Origin: Gammaproteobacteria bacterium
Lineage (GTDB): Bacteria > Pseudomonadota > Gammaproteobacteria > UBA1113
Length of the DNA: 64,000 nucleotides
Direction of reading: 5' to 3'
Assembly: GCA_021773295.1 (NCBI GenBank)
Contig: JAJFKI010000081.1
Coordinates: 116,708-180,707, forward strand
A model generated the notes under the pieces. It was not told where the DNA came from, ran no database searches, and was given only the letters and a program-made list of their open reading frames with translations. Position 1 is the stretch's first letter, and every line of letters starts with the position of its first letter. The translations under genes and the position numbers were made by a program. This document shows positions 1-9,777 of the stretch, in pieces.

Positions 1-2
1 AC

Positions 3-1022
3 GAATTAATCGATATTCGTCGTCAAGCCTTGTATGCTGGTCTTGCGCCAAAAGTCATTGATGCCATCAAACAACACATCGCTGCTAAAGCACAAGTGTT
101 ATTATTTTTAAATCGCCGCGGCTTTGCGCCAACCTTGATGTGTCATGAATGCGGCTGGTTGGCCGAGTGCAAACACTGCGATGCGCGTATGACTTTGCAC
201 TTGTCACCCCGGCATTTACACTGTCATCATTGCGACAGAGCACGTAACGTGCCACAACAGTGTCCTAAGTGTCAGGGTGATAATGTTATCCCACTGGGCC
301 TAGGCACGGAGCGCATTGAGCATCATTTAGAAAGTTTATTTCCGGGTACCGGCATTTGCCGCATTGATCGCGATACCACTCGGCGCAAAGGCGCACTGAA
401 TGAACTCTTAGAAACCATTCATAGCGGCCAACAGCAACTATTATTAGGCACACAAATGATTGCCAAGGGCCATCATTTTCCCAAAGTTACCCTAGTCGTT
501 GTCATCAATGCCGACAGTGGTTTTTTTAGTGCGGATTTTCGAAGTGGCGAACGCATGGCGCAATTGCTCATTCAAGTGGCCGGCAGAGCAGGGCGCGCCG
601 AGCATCCCGGTCATGTGATGATTCAAACTAGAAACCCTGAGCACCCAAGCTTGCAATTGTTACTCTCTGGAGGTTACCTTGGCTTTGCTAAAGAAGAATT
701 ACAACTGCGACAAAGCGCCGCTTTGCCGCCCTTTGCCTTCCAAGCTTTATTACGCGCCGATAGTCATAAACCTGACGTTGCTGAGCACTTTTTACGACAA
801 TTAAAAAATTTAGACAGTGAAGATAAGGTCCACGTCCTCGGCCCAATACCTGCACCCATGTCAAAACGTGCAGGACGTCACCGCGCACAATTATTATTGC
901 AATCTACCAACAGGAAAAAACTACACGATCATTTACTTCAGGTCGTTAAAAAAATTGATGGCATCAAAAAAGAGTATAGCATTCGCTGGTCTGTGGATGT
1001 GGATCCGATTGATACCTATTGA
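3..1022 (+). CDS. priA: Primosomal protein N' (PriA helicase), C-terminal part
   Basis: PriA is the superfamily 2 DNA helicase that reloads the replicative helicase at stalled forks. The frame is open from the window edge (E-L-I-D-I-R-R-Q-A...), so the N-terminal DNA-binding and Walker A half lies outside; about 339 residues are present against roughly 730 in the family. Four CxxC-type pairs (CHEC, CKHC, CHHC, CPKC, about residues 47-90) form the zinc-binding insert. LLGTQMIAKGHHFP and QVAGRAGRAEHPG are helicase motifs V and VI. The stop codon overlaps the 3' end of the convergent orphan gene by 7 bp, so there is no room for a terminator between them. Confidence 0.96.
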   Translation, partial: ELIDIRRQALYAGLAPKVIDAIKQHIAAKAQVLLFLNRRGFAPTLMCHECGWLAECKHCDARMTLHLSPRHLHCHHCDRARNVPQQCPKCQGDNVIPLGLGTERIEHHLESLFPGTGICRIDRDTTRRKGALNELLETIHSGQQQLLLGTQMIAKGHHFPKVTLVVVINADSGFFSADFRSGERMAQLLIQVAGRAGRAEHPGHVMIQTRNPEHPSLQLLLSGGYLGFAKEELQLRQSAALPPFAFQALLRADSHKPDVAEHFLRQLKNLDSEDKVHVLGPIPAPMSKRAGRHRAQLLLQSTNRKKLHDHLLQVVKKIDGIKKEYSIRWSVDVDPIDTY

Positions 1023-2707
1023 GATCTTAGTCTACTAAATGACAATTGAGGGGATTTCCATGCCTCTTCAATCTGCAGTGCTGTGTTGAGCTCTCTTGCT
1101 GCATCTGCATGAGAAGACTCTCCATTTTTAAGAAGGATGGAACCTAATAACTCCCGCGTGCTTTTATCAAAATGACCAGGGAATGCGTCCATAATAGCAG
1201 GTATAGTGAGTTGAGTGAGCTCATCTGAAACAGCCTTTGGGAGCTCTTGTAAACTAGTATCAATTTCAGACAATACTCTTTGGTCATCACCATTAATTTT
1301 TGGATCATAACTATTAATTATCGCTTTAATTTGTGAAGCAATATCAGCGGTACGACGCTGATGTCTTGTGGCTTGGTCTCTCTTTGACACAGCAGCATTA
1401 AACCAACGACATTCCATCGTATAATCGACAGCATCATTGGCAATGGTTGCGCGGCTATAATTTTTCGCTGCCCGTGGATTGAATAATTTTTTCCATTTAT
1501 CGGATATCGTGGTTTTAAGGCGTTTCCACCAAGAGCGTTCTTCTGTTAAAACCGTTTGTTCAAAGCTGCGCATTTCATTACAAAACCGTAGCATGGAGCG
1601 CTGCACATCTTTTCGTGATAAATGCCTATCTGTTGCATAAGCGTTATTATGTTCATAGAATTTTTTTACCGTCTCATAAGTCGACGTTATTTCATTGTAG
1701 CGGTGGCTGTGATGTGGATAGTCCCATCGCTTACGTTCAAGTTGATTTTTTACTAATTTAACGATACCCTCATTAAATGTTTCTAATACTTTTTGGTCAC
1801 TTGGCTTTTCTTCACCTTCTTGCAAGTGGACCGCTAAGTCTTCAATTGCCATTTTTAATGCGTCATCCAATGCGGGGAATTCTTCGGCTTTAATGCTAGA
1901 AGTCGTCGCAGTGTGGCCTTCCTCATCTGCGTTACCCTCTGATCCAGAAAGTTCATCTTCTTCAGTAGAGGATAAAGTTTTAACGGGTGGCGTTTCAATA
2001 TGCGGCACACTTGATGATGAACTTGCCGCAATCGTGTTTGTACCTAAGGTAATGTAATCGTCTTCATCATCCTCGTCTTCATCATCAACCAAATCGATTG
2101 GCGTTAGACAGTCATCAATAGTAATAACTTGCATGTTACTTGGTATTAAGCCTCTAGCACATTTATTCAATTCAAGGATTAGAGGGGAGTCAGTCGATAG
2201 GGGGAATAGTGTTTCTCTCTTGATATGGTTTATTAAAATTGGCCTCAGCGTATCTCTGAATAAGTGTTGTATTACTTCAACTTGCGTTTGGATACTCCGG
2301 TGTAACACGTCGTCTTTTGTTGGTTCAGGACCTAAAAATTTTTCTGCCAATCCATCATAATAGTCAAAGATAATTTTCAAGTAAGTGGCAAATAGGATAA
2401 GCATGTCATGGGTCACAACATCATCTTCACTAAAACCAAAAAATGTCTGTGTTCGATTTTGTTCAACTCTACTAATCGATTGCGCTCGCAAGGCAGCGAG
2501 CCAAGCACCACTAGCACAGATTTCAGTCTCAAAAAAGATACTTACATCTTCCAAAATGATTTGAATAGCAGGCCGGAGCGATTGTTTGGAATCTGATTGA
2601 AGTGCATGTGGGTTTAATAAGGCATTAGTGAACTGCCTCAATAAATCTGCTTGCACCTCATCAGGGTATCTAGGTTCTATGACGACTTGTGCTCTTTTTT
2701 TTGACAT
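1016..2707 (-). CDS. Orphan acidic/serine-rich protein, effector candidate
   Basis: I recognise no family. The 563-residue product starts MSKKRAQVVIEP and has no signal peptide or membrane segment. A low-complexity acidic stretch (EDEDDEDD, around residue 215) is followed by a serine run and a Glu/Ser-rich linker, separating two mainly helical, charged halves. Large soluble orphan proteins with acidic or Ser-rich linkers are common among secreted effectors of intracellular gammaproteobacteria; that role is inferred only from composition. It lies downstream of ogt on the same strand, with 140 bp of AT-rich DNA between them, and its 3' end overlaps priA. Confidence 0.75.
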   Translation of the reverse strand: MSKKRAQVVIEPRYPDEVQADLLRQFTNALLNPHALQSDSKQSLRPAIQIILEDVSIFFETEICASGAWLAALRAQSISRVEQNRTQTFFGFSEDDVVTHDMLILFATYLKIIFDYYDGLAEKFLGPEPTKDDVLHRSIQTQVEVIQHLFRDTLRPILINHIKRETLFPLSTDSPLILELNKCARGLIPSNMQVITIDDCLTPIDLVDDEDEDDEDDYITLGTNTIAASSSSSVPHIETPPVKTLSSTEEDELSGSEGNADEEGHTATTSSIKAEEFPALDDALKMAIEDLAVHLQEGEEKPSDQKVLETFNEGIVKLVKNQLERKRWDYPHHSHRYNEITSTYETVKKFYEHNNAYATDRHLSRKDVQRSMLRFCNEMRSFEQTVLTEERSWWKRLKTTISDKWKKLFNPRAAKNYSRATIANDAVDYTMECRWFNAAVSKRDQATRHQRRTADIASQIKAIINSYDPKINGDDQRVLSEIDTSLQELPKAVSDELTQLTIPAIMDAFPGHFDKSTRELLGSILLKNGESSHADAARELNTALQIEEAWKSPQLSFSRLRSQ

Positions 2708-2847
2708 AGCGTTATGGATCTCTGTTCAATTTATCGCTGTAGTTATATATTATTTTACCAATCATAGCAAATTATTAGGCAAAATTAATTTTTTATACCC
2801 TTTAAGTTGTTGATTTTTATACTCTCGCCCTTTAAAAAATTTTATGG

Positions 2848-3324
2848 CTATGCTGACTTTCGGCTGTATTTTTCCTCTAAGGCTAACAGCTGGGCTTTGA
2901 TATTACACAGGTGTCCTGTGGTTTCGCCGGCAAAGCCGCCTAATCCATTGGCTGCCAAAACGCGATGACACGGCACAATCAGTGGCAATGGGTTCGCACG
3001 ACAAGCATTGCCAATGGCTTGAGCACTACTACTTAATTCCTTTGCCAGTTTACCGTAGGTAATCGTTTGCCCATAAGGGATGGTTTGCAAACGCCGCCAT
3101 ACCTTTAATTGATAAGGTGTTCCTTTTAATTCATAATTTAAGCCTATCAGTGGTTTGCCATTTTGCAAATAAGCCTGCAGCTGTCGACCCGTTTTTTGGG
3201 CCAACAGAGAATCCTGATTGAATACATCAACAGTCTCCGCTAAGAAATTGATTTTAATGAGCTTGTTATCATCCGTAATAAATCCCAACTTGCCTATCCT
3301 TGAATTCAGGATAAAATCATACAT
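2848..3324 (-). CDS. ogt: Methylated-DNA--protein-cysteine methyltransferase
   Basis: Suicide repair protein that transfers O6-alkyl groups from guanine to its own cysteine. The active-site motif PCHRV is present near residue 120, preceded by the recognition-helix region (GNACRANPLPLIV) and followed by GLGGFAG, as in the Ogt/MGMT family. The start at 3324 gives 158 residues, a normal length for Ogt, and has a good ribosome site (GGAGGT, a few bases upstream). A longer reading to 3414 would run into the divergent aroE. The start is only 39 bp from aroE, so the promoters must overlap. Confidence 0.93.
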   Translation of the reverse strand: MYDFILNSRIGKLGFITDDNKLIKINFLAETVDVFNQDSLLAQKTGRQLQAYLQNGKPLIGLNYELKGTPYQLKVWRRLQTIPYGQTITYGKLAKELSSSAQAIGNACRANPLPLIVPCHRVLAANGLGGFAGETTGHLCNIKAQLLALEEKYSRKSA

Positions 3325-3363
3325 TGCCACCTCCACGCCGAAAACTGTAACAGGAGTAAGCCT

Positions 3364-4182
3364 TTGACACAAGCCATTGATCTCTATGCCGTTATGGGAA
3401 ACCCTATCGAGCATAGTTTATCCCCTTTGATTCATCAAGCCTTTGCTAAACAATGTCAACAAGTGATTAATTTTGAAAAACGTTTAGTGGATAACGATCA
3501 CTTCCCTCAAGCCATACAAGCATTTATCAATGAAGGCGGCAAAGGGTTGAGCATTACCCTACCTTTTAAACAACGAGCCTATAACTTAGTTGACGAAGTG
3601 AATGAATTTGCACAAAAAGCCAGGGCTGTTAATAACATTATTATAAGTCAAGAAAAAAAACTCATCGGCGTTAATACCGATGGCATTGGCTTGGTGAATG
3701 ATATTCAAAATAACTTGAACGTGTCACTTAATAATAAAAACATTTTAATCATGGGTGCAGGTGGCGCAGTGCGTGGTGCATTGCAACCGATTTTAAACAC
3801 TCAGCCAAAAGAAATAATTATCGCGAATCGAACAGTAGAAAAAGCCGAACTACTTGCTTTAGAGTTTTCAAAAGAAGGGGACGTCACTGGCTGCGGCTAT
3901 CAAGATTTAATAGGTAAACGCTTTGACATCATCATCAATGGCACAGCAGCCTCCATCGCTAACGAATTACCACCGCTTCCCAACCAAACTATTCCACCAA
4001 CGCTATGCTACGACATGATGTACAGCAAACATGGCACACCGTTTCTTGAATGGGCAAAACGTCAAAACACAAAACAACTCGCCGACGGCATCGGCATGCT
4101 TATCGAGCAAGGTGCCGAAATCTTTTTTTTATGGCGCGGGGTAAAGCCTGATACAGCACCACTACTGAAAGTTTATCGTTAA
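3364..4182 (+). CDS. aroE: Shikimate dehydrogenase
   Basis: NADP-dependent reduction of 3-dehydroshikimate to shikimate in aromatic amino acid biosynthesis. The 272-residue length is typical. Shikimate-site residues are visible in NPIEHSLSPLIH and SITLPFKQ; the nucleotide-binding glycine motif is MGAGGAVRG (about residues 127-135), followed by the NRT signature of NADP-preferring enzymes. The start is TTG, supported by AGGAG at 3352-3356 with 7-nt spacing. A GC-rich repeat begins at the stop codon and may act as a terminator. Confidence 0.96.
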   Translation: MTQAIDLYAVMGNPIEHSLSPLIHQAFAKQCQQVINFEKRLVDNDHFPQAIQAFINEGGKGLSITLPFKQRAYNLVDEVNEFAQKARAVNNIIISQEKKLIGVNTDGIGLVNDIQNNLNVSLNNKNILIMGAGGAVRGALQPILNTQPKEIIIANRTVEKAELLALEFSKEGDVTGCGYQDLIGKRFDIIINGTAASIANELPPLPNQTIPPTLCYDMMYSKHGTPFLEWAKRQNTKQLADGIGMLIEQGAEIFFLWRGVKPDTAPLLKVYR

Positions 4183-4220
4183 CCCCCCCTCTAACCCTCA
4201 ACCCACAAGGGGGAGGGAAT
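4181..4220. repeat. Short GC-rich dispersed repeat, copy 1
   Basis: A C-run, a short spacer and a G-run (CCCCCC...CCCACAAGGGGGAGGG) begin at the aroE stop. The same unit occurs in reverse orientation at 59895-59936 after the catalase gene. Both copies sit just past a 3' end and can form a GC-rich hairpin, so a terminator role is plausible. Confidence 0.6.
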
Positions 4221-4299
4221 AAAGAGTATCAATTCATTAATATCTTCTTTTTCAGACAACAAGCACTTTACTGAGAATTAAAAACGTGAAGCTCTCAAC

Positions 4300-4413
4300 G
4301 CTTAATTTTCTGGCGGGGCTTATCGTAAACCTGAAGTGGCAGGGATGCCACTTCAGAGCGTACAGGGATGTATTTACAGCGTGTTTACGATAAGCCCCGC
4401 CAGAAAATTAAGC
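4300..4413 (+). repeat. Core-and-arms hairpin element, copy A
   Basis: A perfect 31-bp inverted repeat (4300-4330 / 4383-4413) encloses a 52-bp core (4331-4382). The inner arm ends are GTAAAC and GTTTAC. The core starts with an 11-bp hairpin (4331-4341 / 4346-4356, loop GGGA). The same 52-bp core recurs at 42782-42833 and, reversed, at 49163-49214, with different arm sequences. This copy lies between the convergent aroE and yrdA genes, where the full stem could terminate transcription from both sides. Confidence 0.9.
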
Positions 4414-4435
4414 CTTCACCCACGACTCAACTTTT

Positions 4436-4954
4436 TTAATATAAATCCTTAAGCCTGGCATAGTGTTCTGCGCTATATTTTAAATACGCTTTTTCTTCTT
4501 CTGTTAGAGCTCTTACTTGCTTTGCTGGACTGCCATGATAAAGGTATCCGCTTTTTAATACTTTGCCGATGGTTACCATGCTGCCGGCGCCCACAACGAC
4601 AAACGGCTCAATGACCGCTTTATCCATGACGATAGCACCCATGCCAATCATGCATTCATCATGAATGGTGCATGCGTGTAATAAGGCACGATGTCCTACT
4701 GTGACATAGTCGCCAACACTCAGTGGATCGCCACCAGGATTATGGGCGGCGTCATGATTGACGTGACAAACTGAATTGTCTTGGATATTGCTGTAGTTAC
4801 CGATGACAATCCGATTCACATCACCACGAATGACGGTGTTCGGCCAAATAGAACAATGTTCGCCAATACTGACATCACCAATGACAACAGCAGTTTCATC
4901 AACGAAGGTTGATGCAGCAATCTCGGGTTGTTTATCTTGAAATGAACGTATCAT
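4436..4954 (-). CDS. yrdA: Gamma-carbonic-anhydrase-like hexapeptide protein (YrdA family)
   Basis: Trimeric left-handed beta-helix protein of the YrdA/PaaY group; members bind zinc or another divalent metal and carbonic anhydrase activity has been proposed for some. Hexapeptide repeats run through most of the 172 residues. The metal-ligand histidines are visible in CHVNHD and VGHRALLHAC, and the NIQD motif is intact. The C-terminus GYLYHGSPAKQVRAL is typical of YrdA. It lies 11 bp downstream of gor on the same strand, with GAGAGGA before the ATG, so co-transcription with gor is likely. Confidence 0.9.
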   Translation of the reverse strand: MIRSFQDKQPEIAASTFVDETAVVIGDVSIGEHCSIWPNTVIRGDVNRIVIGNYSNIQDNSVCHVNHDAAHNPGGDPLSVGDYVTVGHRALLHACTIHDECMIGMGAIVMDKAVIEPFVVVGAGSMVTIGKVLKSGYLYHGSPAKQVRALTEEEKAYLKYSAEHYARLKDLY

Positions 4955-4965
4955 ACTATCCTCTC

Positions 4966-6321
4966 TTAACGCATGGTCACTAACTCTTCGGCACTCGTGG
5001 GATGAATGGCAACCGTGTTATCTAAGTCCGCTTTTGTGGCGCCCATATTAATAGCCACCGCAAAGCCTTGTAGTATTTCATCTGCACCCTCACCGATTAA
5101 ATGACAACCTACGACTTTTTCCTCCACGCCCATAACAATAAGTTTCATGACCGTGGGCTCGCGATGTTGGGTAATAGCAGTTAACATTGCAGTAAAACGT
5201 GTGGTATATACTTTAATATTATTTTCACCATATTCTGCAACGGCTTCTGGCTCCGTTAAACCTACGGTACCAATGGGTGGGTGACTAAATACCACGGTGG
5301 GAATATTACGATACTCTAAATGTGAATCGGGCTGGTTAGCAAACAAACGCATGGCTAAACGCCGACCCGCAGCTATTGCCACTGGGGTTAATTCTTGGCG
5401 GCCACAAATATCACCAAGCGCATAAATGCCATCAACCTTTGTGTTTTGATAATCATCGGTGCGCACATACCCTTTCTCATCGGCAACCACCCCTGCTTTT
5501 TCCAACTGCAATGTTTTTGATGAAGGCGCTCGTCCCACCGCCCAAATTAAGGTATCAAAACCACTCACCACTTTTCCATTTTCACATGCGACCGACAGTG
5601 TCCCATCAGCTTCTTTAGTAACTGCTTTTGGCACGTGCTCAGTCAATAAGGTTAGCTGCTGCTGCGCCATGAGTTCAACTAAGGTATCACTCATTAGCGG
5701 CTCAAAATTGCGAAGTGGTTTATGTTTGCGAACCATCAAGGTAGTCTCGCAACCTAAGTGATGCAACATACCCGCTAACTCTACCGAAATATAACCCGCA
5801 CCCACCACCAAAGATTTTTTAGGACAACGTTTTAATTCAAAGAACCCATCCGAGGTAATGCCATGTTCAGCACCGGGAATATTGGGAACAACAGGATAAC
5901 CACCGGTGGCAATAACAATGTTGTCTGCCGTCACAGCTTGCTCATCATTAATATTAATTGTGTTTTTATCAACGAAGTGAGCGTTGCCATGAACACATTC
6001 AACGCCATTCTGTTTGAAATACTTCACATAATTTTTGCGAATGGTTTCGATATAATGCTCACGATTTTTAACTAAGGTTTGCCAATCATGAGTTATCGGC
6101 GGCACCTGAAAACCATAGTCTTTCGCCAATGCCATACTGTGCGCAAGATGGCTGGCGTACCACATGACTTTCTTTGGCACACAACCTACATTCACGCAGG
6201 TTCCACCCAACAAGTGTTTTTCAATCACTAATACCTTGGCGCCATGCATTGCCGCGCGATTCGCCGTAGCAATACCACCACTGCCGCCACCGATACAAAT
6301 CAAGTCGTAATGTTTTGTCAT
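4966..6321 (-). CDS. gor: Glutathione-disulfide reductase
   Basis: FAD-dependent NADPH:GSSG oxidoreductase that keeps glutathione reduced. The FAD motif GGGSGG (residues 11-16) and redox pair C42/C47 in GGTCVNVGC match the family; the C-terminal HPTSAEE carries the catalytic His-Glu. The start [13 protein letters not shown] at 6321 is preferred to a longer reading at 6357, which would overlap the upstream ATPase gene; 451 residues is the normal length. It is followed by yrdA at 11 bp and preceded by the ATPase stop at 14 bp, so part of its transcription could come from the accessory ATPase promoter. Confidence 0.95.
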   Translation of the reverse strand: MTKHYDLICIGGGSGGIATANRAAMHGAKVLVIEKHLLGGTCVNVGCVPKKVMWYASHLAHSMALAKDYGFQVPPITHDWQTLVKNREHYIETIRKNYVKYFKQNGVECVHGNAHFVDKNTININDEQAVTADNIVIATGGYPVVPNIPGAEHGITSDGFFELKRCPKKSLVVGAGYISVELAGMLHHLGCETTLMVRKHKPLRNFEPLMSDTLVELMAQQQLTLLTEHVPKAVTKEADGTLSVACENGKVVSGFDTLIWAVGRAPSSKTLQLEKAGVVADEKGYVRTDDYQNTKVDGIYALGDICGRQELTPVAIAAGRRLAMRLFANQPDSHLEYRNIPTVVFSHPPIGTVGLTEPEAVAEYGENNIKVYTTRFTAMLTAITQHREPTVMKLIVMGVEEKVVGCHLIGEGADEILQGFAVAINMGATKADLDNTVAIHPTSAEELVTMR

Positions 6322-6335
6322 TATGAATACACTCT

Positions 6336-7481
6336 CTATTGTTCTGGATTCTCCCAAGGACCTTTTGTAAAATAATCACAAGGGTTTATCACTTGAATAC
6401 CTTCCTTATCAAAGGGTCTACTTAACTCTGCAACCAGCTGTATGGTTTTTTCAGGTTTTAATTTTTCCTTATAATATTTCAAAGAGCTTGAAATCGTCGT
6501 GTTTTTATATTTTACCTCTATTAATTCATGAACCTTACCTTCTATTACCGTCACAAAATCAACTTCTCTGCCATCCTTATCTCTAATGTAATGCATTGAA
6601 CAACGATAGCCTAGATAATCTTCCATAAAATGAAGACGCTTTAGCAAATGCGTCGCTACTAAATTTTCAATCCTTGCTTCATTATTGCTTGCAACATCTG
6701 CATTATCGTAAAAATAAACTTTTGGAGGTTTCTGAATGGCTCTTGGAACATTTTTTGTTAGAGGGTAAATGGCAAATGCTATATACATTCTTTCGATGAG
6801 CGACAGCCAAGAGCTCGCTGTTTTAGGCGCAATTTGAATATCTTCTGCTAAATTCGATAACGTTATATTACTACAGACTCGTTCACGCAAGGCATCAACA
6901 AATAAGTAGAGCAATTGAATATTTCGAATTGATTCTAAATCTCGAATATCTTCTTTTAAGATTCTATCAAAACGTTCTTTGCGCCAACGCCTTGCCTCGC
7001 GTTGATCGCCCATTAAGAATGGCTCGGGAAACCCACCTAGCGTCATTAAACGTTGGAAGACGTCATCGGTCTTCATATTTACAGGATATTCATCTAATGT
7101 TAAAGGGTGCAAACGCCAATAATGATAACGCCCCATGAGCGAGTCCCCACCTCGACGATACGTATCAAGCCTTGCAGATCCAGTAACAATATACTGTTGG
7201 TTTTCAGGCTTACTGTCATAAACACCTTTTATCCATTGTTTCCACCGAGGATACTTATGTAATTCGTCAAAAATAACCAAGCTACTATCAGAGGACCATT
7301 GATTCTTAAATATAGATTTACGATCCGCGCTGACGTCCCAGTTAAGGTACTCACCTTTGTCAAAATACTCTTTCCAGATGGCTTTGGCCATGGTCGTTTT
7401 GCCAACTTGGCGTGGGCCACCAACAAAAACCATCTTGTTTTTCAGGTCATTATAAATATATTCGTACAAGTATCTTTTCAC
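6336..7481 (-). CDS. AAA ATPase with DUF4143 domain (ATPase 1)
   Basis: A member of the AAA_14/DUF4143 family, whose biological role is not established. The 381-residue protein has Walker [10 protein letters not shown] (residues 21-29), Walker [11 protein letters not shown] and a sensor-like VTGSAR. A winged-helix-like middle ([19 protein letters not shown]) follows, then a C-terminal PD-(D/E)XK-type motif (EVDFV...IEVKY) that looks intact. The start is GTG at the edge of a 25-bp inverted repeat (7481-7544), so promoter or operator DNA abuts the first codon. It ends 14 bp before gor. It points away from prlC, on whose other side a second family member lies. Confidence 0.88.
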   Translation of the reverse strand: MKRYLYEYIYNDLKNKMVFVGGPRQVGKTTMAKAIWKEYFDKGEYLNWDVSADRKSIFKNQWSSDSSLVIFDELHKYPRWKQWIKGVYDSKPENQQYIVTGSARLDTYRRGGDSLMGRYHYWRLHPLTLDEYPVNMKTDDVFQRLMTLGGFPEPFLMGDQREARRWRKERFDRILKEDIRDLESIRNIQLLYLFVDALRERVCSNITLSNLAEDIQIAPKTASSWLSLIERMYIAFAIYPLTKNVPRAIQKPPKVYFYDNADVASNNEARIENLVATHLLKRLHFMEDYLGYRCSMHYIRDKDGREVDFVTVIEGKVHELIEVKYKNTTISSSLKYYKEKLKPEKTIQLVAELSRPFDKEGIQVINPCDYFTKGPWENPEQ

Positions 7482-7544
7482 GGCTATTTTTACCTATATT
7501 CCAAATTGGACGCGTCTATTTTGGAGTATAGGTAAAAATAGCCG
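7481..7544. promoter_or_regulatory. 25-bp inverted repeat at the start of ATPase 1
   Basis: Arms 7481-7505 and 7520-7544 match at 24 of 25 positions around a 14-bp centre. The inner half-site is TTGGAGTATAGG. The left arm reaches the ATPase 1 start codon. The half-site GGAGTATA also occurs in the operator-like array of ATPase 2 (9658-9775). An autoregulatory site is inferred. Confidence 0.7.
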
Positions 7545-7610
7545 TATTTACAATTGGACTTGTGTGTCTGTCGACTATACACTCTATCCATCGTACGAAG
7601 GGAGCCTAAC

Positions 7611-9650
7611 ATGAATAACAATCCGCTTTTAAAAAGAACCGACTTACCTTTATTTAGCCACATCCAAGCTAAACACATTGAACCTGCGATTGAACATATT
7701 CTCACATATAATCGTGCTGAAATTGATAAACTGCTCCAGCAAGAAACGTTTACTTGGGATACATTAATAACGCCATTGCAACAGTTAGAAGATATGTTTG
7801 CTAGGGCTTGGTCGCCAGTAAGGCATTTAAATAGTGTTAATAGCCAAGATGACTGGCGTAAGGCTCATGATAACTGTCTTGAAAAAATTTCTGAATACTA
7901 TACCGAGCTGGGGCAGAATGAAACATTATTTCGTGCTTATGAAAGTTTAACGAAACACTCTGAGTATGAACATTACACCGGCGCACAGAAAAAATTATTA
8001 GAATTAGCACTACGTGATTTTAAATTATCGGGCGTTGCCTTGCCTGATGAAGATAAACAACGTTTCAAAGACATTCAGCAGCAATTATCACAGCTACATT
8101 CTAAATTTGAAAATAATATATTAGATGCCACGGATGCTTGGAATATTCACTTAACGAATGAAGATGACATTGCTGGTATCCCAGAGCATGCCGTTGCCAC
8201 CGCTAAAAAATTAGCACAAAGTAACAATAAATCTGGCTGGATTTTTAATTTGGAATTTCCATCTTATTTAGCGGTGATTACCTATGCAGATTCACCAGAG
8301 TTACGTGAAACTATTTATCATGCTTATACGGCGCGCGCTTCTGATCAAGGCCCTAATGCTAGCAAGTGGGACAATAGCAACATTATTGAGGATATTCTTA
8401 GGCTGCGTCATGAAGAGGCTGGTTTACTTGGTTTTGAAAATTTTTCTGAATTATCTTTAGCCCCCAAAATGGCAAAAGATCCAAAAGAGGTTTTAGACTT
8501 TCTTAATAAATTAGCGCAGCGTTCTAAGGATTACTCTAAAAAAGAATACTCCCAACTGTGTGACTTTGCTAAAGAGCATTGCCATCTTTTTGAGATACAA
8601 CCCTGGGATATTCCCTATGTCAGTGAAAAACTAAGACAACACCGTTATGCCATTTCAAAAGAAATGCTAAGACCTTATTTCCCAGAAACCAACGTCATTA
8701 AAGGTTTATTTGCAGTAACAGAACGTTTGTTTGGCATTAAGTTTGAAGAAATCGATGAGTTTGATACTTGGCATAAAGACGTTAAATTATTCGAAGTTTA
8801 TGATGAAAATGATTTATTGCGTGGCAAAGTGTTTATGGATCTTTATGCCAGACCAGGCAAGCGTGGTGGTGCTTGGATGGATCAATGCCATTCTCGTTTC
8901 AAAAAGCCTGAAGGTAGCATTAATATCCCCGTTGCCTTTTTAACGTGTAACTTTGCATCAGCGAGTAGTGGCAAACAAGCATTGCTCGCCCATGATGAAG
9001 TCATTACGTTATTTCACGAATTTGGCCATGTGCTGCACGGCATTTTAACGAAAGTGGATTACGCCGATATTGCCGGCACCAGTAATGTCGCTTGGGATGC
9101 AGTAGAGTTACCCAGCCAGTTCTTAGAAAACTGGTGCTGGGACAAAGAAGCTTTAAGTTTAATCTCTGGTCATTACGAAACAGCTAACCCCATTCCCGAC
9201 GATTTATTTGAAAAAATGATTGCTGCGAAAAATTTCCAATCCGCGATGCAAATGGTTAGGCAATTAGAATTTGGTATTTTCGATTTTCGTATGCACACAG
9301 AATACAACCTTAACCATGGCGCTAGGGTGCAAGAAATATTAGATGAAGTACGCGCTGATGTGGCTGCATACCAAGTGCCCGCAAGCAACCGTTTCCAACA
9401 CAGTTTTTCCCATATTTTTGCCGGTGGCTATGCTGCTGGTTACTACAGTTATAAATGGGCTGAAGTATTATCGGCAGATGCATTTTCTAAATTCGAAGAA
9501 AGAGGCATTTTCGATCACGCAACAGGGCGTTCATTCTTGCACAATATCCTGGAAGTCGGTGGCTCAAAAGATGCCGCAGATGCCTTCAGAGCATTCCGCG
9601 GCCGAGAGCCCAATATAGATGCTTTGCTCAGACACTCTGGCTTAAACTAA
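7611..9650 (+). CDS. prlC: Oligopeptidase A (M3 family zinc metallopeptidase)
   Basis: Cytoplasmic M3 oligopeptidase that degrades short peptides, including cleaved signal peptides. The 679-residue product carries the zinc-binding HEFGH motif in TLFHEFGHVLHG and typical family blocks (DLYARPGKRGGAWMD, FSHIFAGGYAAGYYSYKWAEV). The ATG at 7611 is chosen because GGGAG precedes it and the N-terminus NNPLLKRTDLPLF aligns with OpdA; upstream codons fall in the operator region. It is flanked on both sides by divergently pointing AAA/DUF4143 genes. Confidence 0.95.
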   Translation: MNNNPLLKRTDLPLFSHIQAKHIEPAIEHILTYNRAEIDKLLQQETFTWDTLITPLQQLEDMFARAWSPVRHLNSVNSQDDWRKAHDNCLEKISEYYTELGQNETLFRAYESLTKHSEYEHYTGAQKKLLELALRDFKLSGVALPDEDKQRFKDIQQQLSQLHSKFENNILDATDAWNIHLTNEDDIAGIPEHAVATAKKLAQSNNKSGWIFNLEFPSYLAVITYADSPELRETIYHAYTARASDQGPNASKWDNSNIIEDILRLRHEEAGLLGFENFSELSLAPKMAKDPKEVLDFLNKLAQRSKDYSKKEYSQLCDFAKEHCHLFEIQPWDIPYVSEKLRQHRYAISKEMLRPYFPETNVIKGLFAVTERLFGIKFEEIDEFDTWHKDVKLFEVYDENDLLRGKVFMDLYARPGKRGGAWMDQCHSRFKKPEGSINIPVAFLTCNFASASSGKQALLAHDEVITLFHEFGHVLHGILTKVDYADIAGTSNVAWDAVELPSQFLENWCWDKEALSLISGHYETANPIPDDLFEKMIAAKNFQSAMQMVRQLEFGIFDFRMHTEYNLNHGARVQEILDEVRADVAAYQVPASNRFQHSFSHIFAGGYAAGYYSYKWAEVLSADAFSKFEERGIFDHATGRSFLHNILEVGGSKDAADAFRAFRGREPNIDALLRHSGLN

Positions 9651-9657
9651 AAAAACA

Positions 9658-9775
9658 GGAGTATACTCCAGATAATACACATATTAACGGGGGTATACTC
9701 CATTGTTTTTACTTTATTTATTTAAAACATTAGACTATACTCCAAATTATCCATAAATTACCTGGAGTATAATCC
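9658..9775 (+). promoter_or_regulatory. Operator-like array upstream of ATPase 2
   Basis: Four related sites: GGAGTATACTCC (9658-9669, perfect palindrome), GGGGTATACTCC (9690-9701), an ACTATACTCC half (within 9732-9743) and GGAGTATAATCC (9764-9775). Start-to-start distances are 32, 42 and 32 bp, close to 3, 4 and 3 helical turns. The last site ends 2 bp before the ATPase 2 start codon and its GGAG is also the best Shine-Dalgarno candidate. TATACT in the third site resembles a -10 element. Confidence 0.75.
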
Positions 9776-9777
9776 AA

